Assembly: GCF_002154505.1 (NCBI RefSeq)
Contig: NZ_MUBM01000186.1
Location: forward strand, 1 to 43,380
From: Streptomyces carpinensis
Lineage (GTDB): Bacteria; Actinomycetota; Actinomycetes; Streptomycetales; Streptomycetaceae
Direction of reading: 5' to 3'
Length of the DNA stretch: 43,380 nt
The notes under the pieces are model-generated. The model had not been told where the DNA came from. It worked only from the letters and a program-made list of their open reading frames with translations, and ran no database searches. The translations under genes and the position numbers were made by a program. Each line of letters begins with the position of its first letter. Position 1 is the first letter of the stretch. Positions 26,849-34,969 of this stretch are shown here, one piece after another.

Positions 26849-27703
26849 CTAGACGGCAAGCTCGGCGCACGCGCGGCGCACCAGCGACGGCAGCACCTCG
26901 CGGCGGTACCAACCGGGAGCGTCAAGACCGTCCCTCGGCGTGCAGTCGGCTGCGGCCAGCCGGCCCGCTTCCTCACCGGCGGCCGCCGACGGCCGGTTGC
27001 CGACCAGCGCATCGACCGCGGCGTGCGACAGCCGCGCGACAGGTTCCACGGATCCGATCGCCACGCGCGCCGCGCTGACGACTCCGTCGGGATCGAGATC
27101 CACGCAGACGCAGACATTGGCGATGGCGTACTCACCCCCGCCGCGCACGGTCAGGCGGGCGAACGCGGAGCGACGGGTGGCCGGCGCCGCAACCAGCGCC
27201 CGCACAACGATCTCGTCCGCAGGCCGCTGAGCGCGCTCCGGCAGGTATTCGCCGAGCGGCACGGTCGCCCGGCCCCGCAGCGAGGCAGTCTCGAGCCGGG
27301 CGTCGAGAGCAAGCAGGGCAGGGACCAGATCCGCCTCCGCGAATCCGGTCGCGCCGATGTTGCCACCCAGTGTCGCCACGTTCCGCACCTGCGGGAACGC
27401 GGACTGACCCGCCGCGCCGACCAGCCCCGCCAGCGCGGCGGGCAGTTCGCGCGACGCGAGGTCGGTGTGCGTGGTGAGCGCGCCCAGCGAAACCTCCTCG
27501 CCCGATTCGGTCGCGCGCAGCTCTGCGATGCCGTTCAGCGAGACGTAGCGGGGACGCAGGTCCTCACCTCGCAAGGACGAGCGCATCACCCAGGTTCCGG
27601 CGGCCAGGGCCGCTCCGCGGTCACCGAGATCGGCCAGTGCGCGCACCGCCTCGTCGACCGAGGTGGCCGGTAGTACTTCGCAGCCTTTCGTGGTCGTACT
27701 CAC
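26849..27703 (-). CDS. Molybdenum hydroxylase FAD subunit (operon 3)
   Basis: FAD subunit of 284 residues with LAAGTWVMRSSLRGEDLRP (first FAD motif, diverged from AGGTDL), PQVRNVATLGGNIGATGFAE (second motif, TLGGNI conserved) and the flavoprotein C-domain. The GTG at 27703 has GAGG 7 bases upstream; a GTG directly before it is also possible. A longer frame to 28003 only shadows the MoaDE gene. The weak first motif raises some doubt about FAD affinity. Confidence 0.85.
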   Translation of the reverse strand: MSTTTKGCEVLPATSVDEAVRALADLGDRGAALAAGTWVMRSSLRGEDLRPRYVSLNGIAELRATESGEEVSLGALTTHTDLASRELPAALAGLVGAAGQSAFPQVRNVATLGGNIGATGFAEADLVPALLALDARLETASLRGRATVPLGEYLPERAQRPADEIVVRALVAAPATRRSAFARLTVRGGGEYAIANVCVCVDLDPDGVVSAARVAIGSVEPVARLSHAAVDALVGNRPSAAAGEEAGRLAAADCTPRDGLDAPGWYRREVLPSLVRRACAELAV

Positions 27704-27734
27704 CACATCACCTCGCGGTGTTGTTCGTTGTGGA

Positions 27735-27798
27735 GTCTCCAGCGGAGACGTGGCCAGAGCGGCGACACCCGCTGCCGCACCGAGGGGTCCGAAACCCC
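27735..27798. promoter_or_regulatory. Two hairpins between the moaDE fusion and the FAD subunit
   Basis: In the 100-base gap: GTCTCC/GGAGAC (27735-27740, 27744-27749, 3-base loop) and GGGGT/ACCCC (27784-27788, 27794-27798). The second begins 6 bases past the moaDE stop on the minus strand. They could cause partial termination or RNA processing so that cofactor genes and enzyme subunits are made in different amounts (inference). Confidence 0.3.
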
Positions 27799-27803
27799 GC
27801 GGC

Positions 27804-28469
27804 TCATGGACCCATACCGATCCACTCGGCGCCGTCAGGTGAGATCTCCTTCTTCCAGATCGGCACTTCTTCCTTGAGCAACTCGATACACATCCGGGAC
27901 GCCTCGAAGGCCTCTGCCCGATGCGGGGCGGATGCGGCGATGACGACGGCCGCGTCGCCGATCTCGAGTCGGCCGGTGCGATGGGCGACCGCGACGCGGA
28001 CACCGGACGCGATGGACTGGCACCGGTGGATGATGTCGGCCAGGGTCTTGAGGACCATGCCGGGGTAGGCCTCGTACTCCAGGCGGGTCACCTGCTTGCC
28101 GTGGCTGTGGTCGCGCACGGTGCCGACGAACACGACGGTGCCCCCCTGCCCCGGGCCGGTGACAGCGGCCAGGACTTCGTCCGCGTTGAGGGGCTGTTCG
28201 GTGAGGCGGCAGTAGGGCTCGGCACCACCGGCCACCGGGGGGATCAGGGCGACGACGTCACCATCGGTCAGTGGCCGCTCGGGTGGCGCGAAGTCTTCGT
28301 TCACGGCCGCCTTGACGTGGCGGCGGACACCCTCCAGGCCGGGGTGCAGGTGGCACAACCGGTCGATGAGCCGGCCCAGAGTCGTTCCGTCGGTGACGGT
28401 GACGTCCTCCCGGTGGGTACCAACGAACCGTTCGCGCAGCGCACCGAAATACAGCACGCGGATCTGCAT
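27804..28469 (-). CDS. moaX: MoaD-MoaE fusion (molybdopterin synthase, MoaX-like)
   Basis: Single chain of 221 residues carrying both molybdopterin-synthase subunits. Residues 1-82 are MoaD (ubiquitin fold, LYFGALRERFVG, ending VALIPPVAGG with Gly81-Gly82). Residues 85-221 are MoaE (GGTVVFVGTVRDHSHGKQV, LEYEAYPGM, HRTGRLEIGDAAVVIAASAP, IWKKEISPDGAEW). MoaD needs a free C-terminal Gly-Gly to carry sulfur, so the chain probably has to be cut after Gly82, as shown for mycobacterial MoaX. Converts cyclic pyranopterin monophosphate to molybdopterin. It follows moaA by 32 bases in operon 3. Confidence 0.9.
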   Translation of the reverse strand: MQIRVLYFGALRERFVGTHREDVTVTDGTTLGRLIDRLCHLHPGLEGVRRHVKAAVNEDFAPPERPLTDGDVVALIPPVAGGAEPYCRLTEQPLNADEVLAAVTGPGQGGTVVFVGTVRDHSHGKQVTRLEYEAYPGMVLKTLADIIHRCQSIASGVRVAVAHRTGRLEIGDAAVVIAASAPHRAEAFEASRMCIELLKEEVPIWKKEISPDGAEWIGMGP

Positions 28470-28501
28470 GCATGTCCTCTTCCTCTGCCCGGGAGCAGCT
28501 C

Positions 28502-29518
28502 TCAGCCCCCGATGGCGGACATCGGCCTGGACGGCTGGAGGAATCCCAGGTCGTCGATGCCCGCGCCCGCCTTCTTCGTCCACATCGCGGCTCTCCAGCG
28601 CTCGGCGAGCTCCTCGTCGGTGGCTCCGCCACGCAGCGGGGTGCGCAGGTCGGACTCCTCCCGCGTGAACAGGCAGTTGCGGATCTGACCGTCCGCGGTG
28701 AGCCGAGTCCGGTCGCAGGAGCCGCAGAACGGCCGGGTCACGCTGGCGATGACGCCGACCCGTGCCGGACCACCGCCCACCAGCCACGTCTCCGCCGGGG
28801 CGCTGCCACGAATCCCTTCGTCCTCCGGGGTCAGGTCGAACGCAGCCGACAGCGAGTCGAGGATCTCCGCGGCGGTCACCATGGCGTCACGGCTCCAGCC
28901 GTGCTGGGCGTCCAGCGGCATCTGCTCGATGAAACGCAGCTGGTAACCGCGCTCCAGACACCAGCGCAGCAGCTCGGGCGCCTCGTCGTCGTTGACGTCG
29001 CGCACGAGCACCGCGTTCACCTTGACCGGCCGCAGGCCCGCGGCGTCAGCCGCCGCGAGGCCTGCGACCACATCGGCCAGCCGGTCCCGCCGCGCGAGCT
29101 TGCGGAACCTCTCGGGCACCAACGTATCCAGGGAGACGTTGACGCGGTCGAGGCCCGCCTCACGCAGCGGCCGGGCGAGTCGGGGAATGCCGATGCCGTT
29201 GGTGGTCAACGAGATCTGGGGCCGCGGCTGAAGCGCGGCGACCCGGCCGATCACATCGAGCAGGTCGCGCCGCAGGAGTGGCTCGCCGCCGGTGAAGCGG
29301 ACCTCCCGGACGCCGAGCCGCGTCACCGCGACGCGGATCAGTCGGACGATCTCGTCCGCGGTCAGCAGCTCGGGTTTGGGAAGCCAGTCCAGTCCCTCGG
29401 CGGGCATGCAGTATGTGCAGCGCAGGTTGCAACGATCCGTCAGCGACACCCGAAGGTCGGTCGCCACCCGACCGTAGGTGTCGATGAGCATCGGTGCCTG
29501 ACCAGTGATCCGCTCCAT
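28502..29518 (-). CDS. moaA: MoaA, GTP 3',8-cyclase (Moco biosynthesis)
   Basis: Radical SAM enzyme of 338 residues. N-terminal cluster Cys30, 34, 37 (CNLRCTYC), SAM motif RFTGGEPLLRRDL, C-terminal cluster CGSCDRTRLTADGQIRNC that holds the GTP-binding [4Fe-4S], and the C-terminal Gly-Gly (SAIGG) that inserts into the active site. Together with MoaC it makes cyclic pyranopterin monophosphate; moaC is not in this window. Sits between the aldehyde dehydrogenase and moaDE genes with 13- and 32-base gaps. Confidence 0.94.
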   Translation of the reverse strand: MERITGQAPMLIDTYGRVATDLRVSLTDRCNLRCTYCMPAEGLDWLPKPELLTADEIVRLIRVAVTRLGVREVRFTGGEPLLRRDLLDVIGRVAALQPRPQISLTTNGIGIPRLARPLREAGLDRVNVSLDTLVPERFRKLARRDRLADVVAGLAAADAAGLRPVKVNAVLVRDVNDDEAPELLRWCLERGYQLRFIEQMPLDAQHGWSRDAMVTAAEILDSLSAAFDLTPEDEGIRGSAPAETWLVGGGPARVGVIASVTRPFCGSCDRTRLTADGQIRNCLFTREESDLRTPLRGGATDEELAERWRAAMWTKKAGAGIDDLGFLQPSRPMSAIGG

Positions 29519-29531
29519 GCGGTGCCTCGTC

Positions 29532-31070
29532 TCAGGTTGCGGGATGCAGGGTGTAGGACGGGAAGTTCCCGTGCAGCGGGTCGTCGGGCGCGCCGTCGGT
29601 GACCGCGCGCACGAGCAGCTCCCCTCCCACGAACGCGCCGCGCCACGAGGCTCCGTTGCCGCCGAAGACCTCCTCGCGGTCGCCGCGGGACCGCGGCTTG
29701 TTGATCCCCACCTTGAACGCCTGCAGCTGCCTGCCCAGCCGCTGGGCCGTCGCTTCGTCGTCGCAGGCGAGGGACGCGACGAGCGCTCCGTTGCTGGCGT
29801 TCATCGCGGTGAGCAGCTCGGCCTCGGTGTCCACGAGCACGATGGTGTCGACGGGGCCGAACGGTTCGGCGTGGAAGAGCGCGGACGAGCTCGGCGGGCT
29901 CAGGACCACGACCGGCGCCAGGTAGGCGGAGCGGTCCTGGCCGTCGATGAAGCGGCCGCGGCCGACGTCGCCCCGGTAGAGGGGGACACCGCCCCGGTCG
30001 AGGGTCTCCGCCACGGCGTCGTTCAGCTCTTTGACCTTGGCGGCGTTGATGAGTGGCCCGTAGTCGAGATCGGGCAGCGCATCGTCCGGTGAAGCGACCG
30101 CGAGTGGGTGCCCGAACCGGACCTCGTCCAGCACGGGCAGATAGGCCGTGAGGAAGTCGTCGAACAGCGAGCGCTGCACCACGTAGCGGGGGTAGGCGGT
30201 GCACCGCTGCTTGGCGTAGTCGAAGCTCTTGCGCAGATGACCGGACAGTGTCTTCCAGTCGCTGAACTCCCACACCCCCCAGCAGTTCAGACCTTCCTGC
30301 TCCAGGATGTGCCGCTTCCCCTGGTCGACGAGGCTCTCCACCTGGCTGCCGGCCGCACGTCCGCCGACGAACGAGACGCCGCCGATCTCCGGTGCCGCCA
30401 CCAGGGCCGGGGAGAGCGTCCTCCCGGAACCGCTGACCAGCGTGATGGGCAGGACCTCGCGTGCCGCCAGCGCACAGGCCAGCGTCAGGCAGGCCAATCC
30501 GCCGTCGGTCGGCGTCTTCGCGATCACGGCGTTGCCGGCGAGCAACTGGACCAGCATGGCGTGCATCAGCACGCTCATCGGGTAGTTCCAGCTCGCGATG
30601 TTGCTGACCGGTCCGGCCAGAGGCGCGCGGCCGACGAGCATCCGGTCGATCTCCTCGACGTACCACCGCACTCCGTCGATGCAGCGGTCGACGTCATTGG
30701 TGGCCAGGCGCCACGGCTTGCCGATCTCCCACACCAGCAGCAGGGACAGCAGGTCCCGGTGGGTCTGAAGCGCGTCCAGCGCGGCCGTGATCTTGGCCTT
30801 GCGCTCCACGAGCGGCACCTGACGCCACTCGCGGTGCGCCTGCGCGGTGGCAGCGACCGCGGCGGAGGCCTCCTGAAGACTCAGAAACGGCGGCCCGGCG
30901 ATCTCAGTCCCGTCAACCGCGGAGGTCGCCGGGATGGGAGCACCGTCGCGACGCCACTGGCCGCCCCATAGGTTGAGTACCCGGTCGTCGTGGAATGCCT
31001 CCGGGGCGACGGCCACGCAGCGTGCGTAGGCGTCCGCATAGGCCGTGCCGGGCTTGAGGATGAGAGACAT
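29532..31070 (-). CDS. Aldehyde dehydrogenase family protein
   Basis: NAD(P)-dependent dehydrogenase of 512 residues: cofactor motif SWNYPM (161-166), general-base Glu257 in LEQEGLN (usual form ELGGKN, so diverged), catalytic Cys290 in KQRCTAYP, and EPFGPVDTI near 390. The Glu-Cys spacing of 33 is normal for the family. It would oxidise a semialdehyde or aldehyde to the acid. Start at 31070 has GAGGAGG 5 bases upstream. Placed between the F420 reductase and moaA in operon 3, so a pathway step is likely; the substrate is not visible. Confidence 0.88.
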   Translation of the reverse strand: MSLILKPGTAYADAYARCVAVAPEAFHDDRVLNLWGGQWRRDGAPIPATSAVDGTEIAGPPFLSLQEASAAVAATAQAHREWRQVPLVERKAKITAALDALQTHRDLLSLLLVWEIGKPWRLATNDVDRCIDGVRWYVEEIDRMLVGRAPLAGPVSNIASWNYPMSVLMHAMLVQLLAGNAVIAKTPTDGGLACLTLACALAAREVLPITLVSGSGRTLSPALVAAPEIGGVSFVGGRAAGSQVESLVDQGKRHILEQEGLNCWGVWEFSDWKTLSGHLRKSFDYAKQRCTAYPRYVVQRSLFDDFLTAYLPVLDEVRFGHPLAVASPDDALPDLDYGPLINAAKVKELNDAVAETLDRGGVPLYRGDVGRGRFIDGQDRSAYLAPVVVLSPPSSSALFHAEPFGPVDTIVLVDTEAELLTAMNASNGALVASLACDDEATAQRLGRQLQAFKVGINKPRSRGDREEVFGGNGASWRGAFVGGELLVRAVTDGAPDDPLHGNFPSYTLHPAT

Positions 31071-31084
31071 GTGCACCTCCTCGT

Positions 31085-31765
31085 TCAGTGACTTCTGGTC
31101 AGGCCGGTGACAGCGAGGCCGGAGTGCGTCTTGTACTTCTTGTTGATCGAGATGAGCACCGCCGTCAGCGGTTCGAGCTGGCGGGCCAGACGCAACGCCC
31201 CGGCGTCCACTCCGATGCGGCCGGTGACCGCACGGACGAGCTCCTGCACGACGCCCTTCGCGGCCGCGTCGTCACCGCAGACGAGGACGTCCTCGTCCTT
31301 GAGGTACTCGGCGTCGCCGAGCAGGCTTACCGCGGACACGTGGTGGAAGGCCCCGACCACACGGCTGTCCGGCAACAACCCTGCGGCCTGTTCGGCGGCA
31401 CTGCCGTCGCTCACCGGCAGGCCGTAGGGGCCGCGCTTGTCGAACCCCAGCGGATTGACGCAGCTGATCACGATCTTGCCGGCCAGGTGGTCGAGCAGAT
31501 CTGCCACGAGCTCGGCGTGGCCGTTCCACGGAACGGCCAGCAGTACAACCTCGTTGACCGATGCGGCCGTGGCGTTGGACGTCCCGGAGACTGCCTGGTC
31601 CGCGGGAAGTCTGGCGTTGAGCTCCTGGGCCGCCTCCTGTGCCCGCTCGGGCGAGCGGGATCCGAGGAAGACCCGGTGTCCGGCGCGGGCGAACCGGTAC
31701 GCCAGTCCCTTGCCCTGCGGGCCCGTGCCACCGATCACGCCGATGGAGTAAGTCTGCGACTGCAT
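31085..31765 (-). CDS. npdG: F420H2:NADP+ oxidoreductase (NpdG-like)
   Basis: Protein of 226 residues with an N-terminal Rossmann motif, IGVIGGTGPQGKGLAYRFA, then LGSRSPERAQEAAQEL (NADP-type Ser-Arg after the second strand), ASVNEVVLLAVPW and a conserved VISCVNPLGFDKRGPYG. This is the pattern of the F420-dependent NADP reductase family that moves hydride between F420 and NADP. It probably supplies reduced F420 to (or recovers it from) the luciferase-like enzyme encoded divergently at 34966. AGGAG upstream of the ATG. Moderately sure of F420 rather than plain NADP chemistry. Confidence 0.8.
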   Translation of the reverse strand: MQSQTYSIGVIGGTGPQGKGLAYRFARAGHRVFLGSRSPERAQEAAQELNARLPADQAVSGTSNATAASVNEVVLLAVPWNGHAELVADLLDHLAGKIVISCVNPLGFDKRGPYGLPVSDGSAAEQAAGLLPDSRVVGAFHHVSAVSLLGDAEYLKDEDVLVCGDDAAAKGVVQELVRAVTGRIGVDAGALRLARQLEPLTAVLISINKKYKTHSGLAVTGLTRSH

Positions 31766-31793
31766 GGGTGCTCCTGGGGGTGAATGGTCCGGG

Positions 31794-32894
31794 TCACAGC
31801 GGCGCGAGCTTCTCGACCGGCGTCCAGTCCTCGTCCAGGCCGAAGGCCCGGGGACCAAAGACGTCCAGTGCCTCGGGGGTGCGCATGATCGCCGGCGTGG
31901 AGATGGCGATCACCCGGACGCGCTGCCCGTAGCGCAGCGCCTCGGTCGTGATCGGCGTCGCGGTCTCGGCGTCGAGCACCGATATAAGGTCCGGGACGAT
32001 CGCGAGCAGCTTTCCGTCGCTGCGGGCCACCAGATGCTCGTTCTGGAAGGTGAGCTCCACCTTCGTCGCGCCGTCGAACGTCGCGATGGTCGCGGTGCCG
32101 CGGACGAACCCGTCGGCGCTGCGGCGCTCGATGTCGACGACCTTGCCCTCGAGCAGGATGCGTGCGTGCTCGTAGATGGTGCCGGACAGGTAGTCGATCA
32201 ACGCCTGGAACGGATCTTGCTGGCTCTCCCTGGCTTCCCGGATCACCCTGCCGAGCCGGAGGGCCAGCGTCATGGTCCCCGGGATCGCGGTGCGCTTCAC
32301 GTCGGTGCCGCTCATGGGATATTCGGCGATGTAGGAGACGCCGCCCATCCGAATCGTCACTCCGCGCGCGAACCACTCCATGCTGCGGTTGTCATCGCCG
32401 GTGTCGATGATCGTCACGTTCTGGCGCTCGTCGCAGATCGCCATCGGTGAGCCCGCGACCCCGTACACCCCGAAGGTCTCCATCTGCAGCTCGGGGAAGG
32501 CGCGTCCCATCCCGTCGCCGTCGACGATCGACAGCCCGGTGCGCGCCGCGACCAGCAGCGGAACCATCGAGTTCAGGCCGCCGCACTCCATCGGAATGAT
32601 GGCGTCGGCCTTCCTGCCGAGATGCCGTTCCAGCCGGCGCAGTGCCGTCACCGGCTCGTCCCCGCCGGGGATCTTCTCGATGACGACGGTCGGTGCGCCC
32701 ATGAAGGCGCTGGCGATGACCAGCGCCTCGTCGTCGACCTCGTCCGGCTCGATCAGCCGGATGGTGCGGCCGCGCCGCAGTTCCTCGGCCACCAGCAGGG
32801 TCCCGATGTAGGGATCTCCGCCGCCCCCGGTCCCCAGCAGGGCGGCGCCCCGCGCCAGGTCTTCCAAGTCGTCGAGCTCAAGCGTGTATGCCAT
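31794..32894 (-). CDS. DUF917 / S-methyl-thiohydantoin-desulfurase family protein (second copy)
   Basis: Protein of 366 residues homologous to the first copy: LGTGGGGDPYIGTLLVAEEL, GAPTVVIEKIPGGDE, MECGGLNSMVPLLVAARTG and VDGDGMGRAFPELQMETFGV. Compared with the first copy it has ECGG where the other has CYEIAG, and its C-terminus ends in LDEDWTPVEKLAPL. It follows the second HyuA gene by 40 bases, the reverse of the order in operon 2. GAGGGAGA upstream of the ATG. Likely acts with HyuA on a cyclic amide or thiohydantoin. Confidence 0.85.
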   Translation of the reverse strand: MAYTLELDDLEDLARGAALLGTGGGGDPYIGTLLVAEELRRGRTIRLIEPDEVDDEALVIASAFMGAPTVVIEKIPGGDEPVTALRRLERHLGRKADAIIPMECGGLNSMVPLLVAARTGLSIVDGDGMGRAFPELQMETFGVYGVAGSPMAICDERQNVTIIDTGDDNRSMEWFARGVTIRMGGVSYIAEYPMSGTDVKRTAIPGTMTLALRLGRVIREARESQQDPFQALIDYLSGTIYEHARILLEGKVVDIERRSADGFVRGTATIATFDGATKVELTFQNEHLVARSDGKLLAIVPDLISVLDAETATPITTEALRYGQRVRVIAISTPAIMRTPEALDVFGPRAFGLDEDWTPVEKLAPL

Positions 32895-32934
32895 GTCTCC
32901 CTCTGTCCTTTCGATCGCCCGATACCGCACCGCC

Positions 32935-34479
32935 TCACCGGGCGAGGACGAGATCTCCCACTGCCTTGACCCGGATCCGTGTCGCGTTGCCCGGCAGGTA
33001 GGCCAGGGGAACTTCGTCGACATCCACGATCTGCACCGACGAGCGGCTCGCACCGGCCGACACCGCCTTGTCGACGGCCTCCTGCTTGGCATCGTCGAGC
33101 ACGGCGTCCCGCTGGCCGGGCTGGATCGAGTACATGCGGTCGACCTCGCCGCCCACCTGCGCGATCGCCGCGCCGATCGCGTTGGCGGTGGCGAAGAACT
33201 CCGGCCGCCGCACCTCACCTACGCCGGGAAGGCTCTCCGGGACGAGGATGCTGCCGCCGCCGACGGCCACCACGGCGATGGGCTCGGAGCTGGTGCGCAC
33301 CCGGTCCACCACGTTGGTCATGTCCTCGGAGATCCGCTGCAGCACGGCGTCGATGAACGTCCGGTCCAGATGACGGACCAGGCTCCGGTCCCCGATGTCG
33401 GCGATCCCGGCGGCCACCGCGATATCGGTGCAGGTCAACGTGTCGCCCCCGAACACCAGCGCCTTCTCGGTCAGCCGGTAGCCGACGCTGTCGGGGCCGA
33501 CGCCGAACGGCTCGGACCGTATGCGGCTGCCTCCGCCGATACCGATCGAGAGGACGTCGGGCATACGGAAGTTGGTGCGGATGCCGCTCACGCTGACCTC
33601 GGTCGAGGCTTCGTGCGGGAAGCCGTTGCGGAGCATGCCCACGTCCGTCGTGGTACCGCCGACGTCCACCACGGCGCAGTCGCGCAGGCCCGACAGAAAG
33701 GCCGCGCCGCGCATCGAGTTGGTCGGTCCGGAAGCGAAGGTGGCGACCGGGTAGCGGCGCGCGTAGTCGACGTCCATGAGCGTGCCGTCGTTCTGGCTGA
33801 GGAACAGGGGCGCGTCGATCCCCGCGCCGCTCACGGCCTCGGCCAGGCCGCGGCAGATGTGGTCGGCGAGTTCGCTCAGGCAGGCGTTGATGATGGTGGC
33901 GTTCTCACGCTCCAGCAGGCCCATACGCCCGATCTCGTGGGACAGGCTCAGCGACGCCCCGGGAAGGAGCTCCTTGAGGATTTCGGCGGCCTCACGTTCG
34001 CACTCCTCGTTCACCGGGGAGTACACCGATGAGATCGCGATGCTGCGCACTCCCTGCGCGGCGATCTCCTCGGCCACCCTGGCCAGCTCGTCGCAGTTCA
34101 TGGGAGCGATCCGCCGCCCGTCGATCTCGTGCCCGCCGTGGCACATGTAGGCCCGGCCGTCGATCGCCCGCACCAGGCGCTCGGGCCAGCTCGACATCGG
34201 GGGCAGGGCGGCGGTCGCCGGCAGCCCCAGCCGGATGGCGGCCGTCGGGGCGAGGCGGTTTCCCTCCACGATCGCATTGATGAAATGCGTCGTGCCGATC
34301 ATGACGCCCTGGATCGCCGATGGTTCGTATTGCGTGCCCGACAGGAGGGTCTTCACAGCCTCGGCGATGCCCGTCGTCACATCTTCGGTGGTTGCAATCT
34401 TGGTATGCGCGCACACCCGATCGCCGTCCATGAGGACCGCGTCGGTATTTGTTCCACCTACGTCAATGCCAATGCGCAT
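32935..34479 (-). CDS. HyuA-type hydantoinase/oxoprolinase family protein (second copy)
   Basis: Protein of 514 residues: IGIDVGGTNTDAVLMDGDRV at the N-terminus, GTTHFINAIVEG, SHEIGRMGLLERENATIINA, LSQNDGTLMDVDYARRYPVA, SGPTNSMRGAAFLSGL, VVDVGGTTTDVGML and a C-terminal VVAVGGGSILVPE. All ATPase loops of the Hydantoinase_A fold are present. Paralogue of 19513-21123 but clearly diverged, so not a recent duplication. First gene of operon 3. ATG at 34479 has GGAGA upstream; a longer frame to 34614 is unsupported. No HyuB partner in the window. Confidence 0.87.
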   Translation of the reverse strand: MRIGIDVGGTNTDAVLMDGDRVCAHTKIATTEDVTTGIAEAVKTLLSGTQYEPSAIQGVMIGTTHFINAIVEGNRLAPTAAIRLGLPATAALPPMSSWPERLVRAIDGRAYMCHGGHEIDGRRIAPMNCDELARVAEEIAAQGVRSIAISSVYSPVNEECEREAAEILKELLPGASLSLSHEIGRMGLLERENATIINACLSELADHICRGLAEAVSGAGIDAPLFLSQNDGTLMDVDYARRYPVATFASGPTNSMRGAAFLSGLRDCAVVDVGGTTTDVGMLRNGFPHEASTEVSVSGIRTNFRMPDVLSIGIGGGSRIRSEPFGVGPDSVGYRLTEKALVFGGDTLTCTDIAVAAGIADIGDRSLVRHLDRTFIDAVLQRISEDMTNVVDRVRTSSEPIAVVAVGGGSILVPESLPGVGEVRRPEFFATANAIGAAIAQVGGEVDRMYSIQPGQRDAVLDDAKQEAVDKAVSAGASRSSVQIVDVDEVPLAYLPGNATRIRVKAVGDLVLAR

Positions 34480-34758
34480 CGGCTCTCCATTGTTGTGTCC
34501 ATCAGACCTCGACCTCGTGCCTTGTCCGTAGCCGCAGCCTCGCGGCTTGTCCGCGAACGAACGCATATACCGACGGCCTGAATTGACCTTAGATTCGGCG
34601 CGCCGACGGGTCATTGTGCTTTCTGCGACCAGTGAAGCCGGAAATTGTGCAACTCGCCCGACGCGGCCTGCCGGCCAGCGGCGTCACGCAGAGTGAGAGG
34701 TTGTCGGCGGCATGCCCGCGACCACGCGGGGCGCTGCTTCGGCCGGGCTGCGGAGCCA

Positions 34759-34787
34759 TCCTTGCGAGATGCACAAGATCTCGCGAG
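34759..34787. promoter_or_regulatory. Long inverted repeat, probable operator
   Basis: CCTTGCGAGAT (34759-34769) and ATCTCGCGAGG (34777-34787) match at 10 of 11 positions around the 7-base spacer GCACAAG. The length and the spacing fit a dimeric repressor or activator site, or an RNA hairpin. It lies about 135 bases upstream of the operon 4 leader ORF and about 280 from the operon 3 start. The spacer with the preceding T gives TGCACAAG, also found at 15708-15715. Confidence 0.5.
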
Positions 34788-34845
34788 GAATTGTGGGAAG
34801 CACCGAAGACCAGCAGGTCCGGCGGCCCCTAACTTTCCGGGACAT

Positions 34846-34903
34846 GGGGCCGGGGCACCTCCCCGGCCACCGCTGATCCCCTTCGGCGTCTGTCCCCGGC
34901 CCC
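34846..34903 (+). promoter_or_regulatory. Mutually exclusive leader hairpins (possible attenuator or riboswitch)
   Basis: GGGGCCGGGG (34846-34855) can pair with CCCCGGCC (34861-34868, 5-base loop, 8 bp) or with CCCCGGCCCC (34894-34903, 10 bp), but not both. The distal strand ends 9 bases before the AGGAGGAG ribosome site of the leader ORF. Such competing stems are typical of leader-controlled operons. It matches no riboswitch class I can recognise. Confidence 0.4.
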
Positions 34904-34921
34904 CTCACTTCAGGAGGAGCG

Positions 34922-34969
34922 ATGCTTGAGCAACCTGCGATGCGGCACCCACGGGTGGGCGTGCGATGA
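34922..34969 (+). CDS. 15-residue leader ORF before the LLM oxidoreductase
   Basis: MLEQPAMRHPRVGVR, with one of the best ribosome sites in the window (AGGAGGAGC just upstream). Its TGA overlaps the ATG of the next gene as ATGA, so ribosomes finishing it can restart on the oxidoreductase, which otherwise has no good binding site. Probably a coupling or sensing leader; the peptide contains no run of one amino acid that would suggest classical attenuation. Confidence 0.45.
   Translation: MLEQPAMRHPRVGVR

Larger units (their letters stand above)
34480..34921. other. Divergent control region between operon 3 and operon 4
   Basis: 442 bases without a gene. Near the operon 3 start it has two direct CTTGTCCG repeats (34521-34528, 34546-34553) flanking an AGCCGC/GCGGCT hairpin (34530-34547). 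Further on come the long inverted repeat at 34759-34787 and the leader hairpins at 34846-34903. No clear -35/-10 pair is visible for either direction. Confidence 0.5.

Noticed and set aside
34521..34553. Two CTTGTCCG repeats as regulator half-sites
   Set aside because: Only eight bases long, in a GC-rich stretch, and partly explained by the small hairpin between them. Kept only as a note in the control region.
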